Positions 63,154-64,000 of a DNA stretch of 64,000 bases are shown one piece after another (position 1 is the stretch's first letter; every line of letters begins with the position of its first letter). The position numbers and the translations under genes were made by a program. The stretch is from Fervidobacterium pennivorans DSM 9078. Lineage in GTDB: Bacteria; Thermotogota; Thermotogae; Thermotogales; Fervidobacteriaceae. The stretch lies in contig NC_017095.1 of NCBI RefSeq assembly GCF_000235405.2, forward strand, positions 1,885,501-1,949,500, written 5' to 3'. The notes beneath the pieces are model-generated. The model was not told the origin of the DNA, made no database searches, and was given only the letters and a program-made list of their open reading frames with translations.

Positions 63154-64000
63154 ATGACCAGTTCGCAAGTTCTGAAATTAATCGAACAGGAAGGTATCAA
63201 TTTCATAGACCTCAAGGTTGTTGACCTCTGGGGTAGATGGAGACACGTGACACTTGCAAGAACAAACTTTTCCGAAAAGACTTTCGTTGAAGGTGTAGGA
63301 TTTGATGCTTCAAATCTTGGCTATGCCGAGGTCTTCAACAGTGACATGGTTATTATTCCAGACCCCGAGACCGCATTTATCGAAGAATACGATGGTGAAA
63401 AAGTTCTTTCAATGATTTGTGATGTCTACGAAGTTGAAAATATGACACCATGCTCGCATGACCCGAGAACAATTTTGAAGAAAACACTTAAGTCAATAAA
63501 AGATATCGCAGATGAAGTTTATCTGGGGCCTGAATACGAATTTCATATCTTTGAAGATGTGAGATACGATGTGAAGTCTAACAGAATCATGTTCGAAATT
63601 GACAGTTCGGAGGGGTTTTGGAAATCCAGTGAGACAGGGGAATATTTCATTGGGAGGAAGAAAGGTTACCACAGAATCCCTCCATTTGATAGGTTGATGG
63701 AAGTCAGAAATGCGATTGTTAAAAAGTTGCTTGAATACGGAGTGCCTGTTAAGTACCACCATCACGAAGTTGGAACTTGTCAAGTAGAGATTGAATTAAC
63801 ATTTGTAGATGCTTTGAAAGCGGCAGATTACACGATGCTTGTCAAACACGTTGCAAGAATGGTTGCAAAACAGTACGGATACTTAGTAACATTCATGCCA
63901 AAACCTATGTTTGACGAAGCTGGTAATGGGATGCATGTGCACCAATTCTTGAAAAAGAACGGTAAGAACATATTCAACGGGGATAAACTTTACAATCTTT
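63154..64000 (+). CDS. glnA: Glutamine synthetase type I (5' part)
   Basis: The first 282 residues run to the window end without a stop. The enzyme makes glutamine from glutamate, ammonia and ATP. The beta-grasp N-terminal domain (FIDLKVVDLWGRWRHVTL, GVGFDASNLGYAEV) and the catalytic start (YLGPEYEFHIFED, HHHEVGTCQVEIEL, TFMPKPMFDEAGNGMHVHQ) are all present. ATG 63154 follows AGGAGGG at 63141-63147. The C-terminal third and any downstream genes lie outside the window. Confidence 0.96.
   Translation, partial: MTSSQVLKLIEQEGINFIDLKVVDLWGRWRHVTLARTNFSEKTFVEGVGFDASNLGYAEVFNSDMVIIPDPETAFIEEYDGEKVLSMICDVYEVENMTPCSHDPRTILKKTLKSIKDIADEVYLGPEYEFHIFEDVRYDVKSNRIMFEIDSSEGFWKSSETGEYFIGRKKGYHRIPPFDRLMEVRNAIVKKLLEYGVPVKYHHHEVGTCQVEIELTFVDALKAADYTMLVKHVARMVAKQYGYLVTFMPKPMFDEAGNGMHVHQFLKKNGKNIFNGDKLYNL

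Noticed and set aside
1-64000. CRISPR arrays, rRNA genes and prophage modules
   Set aside because: No evenly spaced direct repeats, cas-like genes, rRNA signatures or phage structural genes were seen.

Overview
The window looks like chromosomal DNA from an anaerobic, thermophilic, fermentative member of the Thermotogales, most like Fervidobacterium or a close relative. This is inferred from AT-rich DNA, strong GGAGG-type ribosome sites with frequent TTG and GTG starts, Opp/Dpp-type sugar transporters beside thermophilic glycosidases, several flagellin genes, and serine dehydratase plus urocanase for amino-acid fermentation. No rRNA is present, so the genus is not proven.

Layout. 1-5.6 kb: an ABC-2 permease, an anchored Ser/Thr-rich protein, a secreted CotH-type kinase-like protein, and an NSS amino-acid transporter with its 35-residue MetS-like subunit. 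5.6-13.3 kb (minus strand): a compact gene series in the order pelG-pelD-pelE (c-di-GMP-controlled Pel polysaccharide export), a methylenetetrahydrofolate reductase, priA and a heliorhodopsin. 13.7-20.8 kb (plus): an RnfB-like Fe-S protein, dprA, panC, a GH31 glycosidase, xseA-xseB and an unknown membrane protein. 21-27.7 kb (plus): a five-gene Opp-type ABC importer. It converges on a minus-strand operon at 27.7-32.3 kb encoding an archaeal-type GH1, a LacI regulator, a GH5 lipoprotein and a GH130 phosphorylase. Together these look like a beta-mannan or glucomannan utilisation locus.

32.4-33.7 kb: an IS110-family element with a structured leader that could encode a bridge RNA. 34.2-37.6 kb: a large secreted protein with six FN3-like domains and seven propeller-like repeats. 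37.7-47.2 kb: tRNA-Leu(CAA), then three flagellin genes alternating with two TPR-containing glycosyltransferase genes. This suggests flagellin glycosylation. An IS1182-type element has inserted into the terminator hairpin of the second flagellin gene and duplicated 20 bp of it. 47.3-52.3 kb: sdaAB, sdaAA, hutU, an unknown gene containing a 26-bp palindrome, and a TPM-domain protein.

52.3-58.7 kb: cell-surface glycan genes. These are an acyltransferase-like membrane protein, two glycosyltransferases, and a minus-strand operon of nucleotidyltransferase-kinase fusion, KdsD-like isomerase, HAD phosphatase and GT9-like transferase. The operon may supply and transfer an unidentified activated sugar. 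58.8-64 kb: tRNA-Gln(CTG), an operon of an RmlA-like nucleotidyltransferase, a Cof-type HAD, a TPR protein and hisS, then the 5' part of glnA.

The most striking items are the heliorhodopsin at the end of a Pel operon, the sugar-activation operon with an unusual kinase fusion, the archaeal-type GH1, and the two insertion sequences with visible expression-control structures. Functions were assigned by reading motifs; no database search was run.
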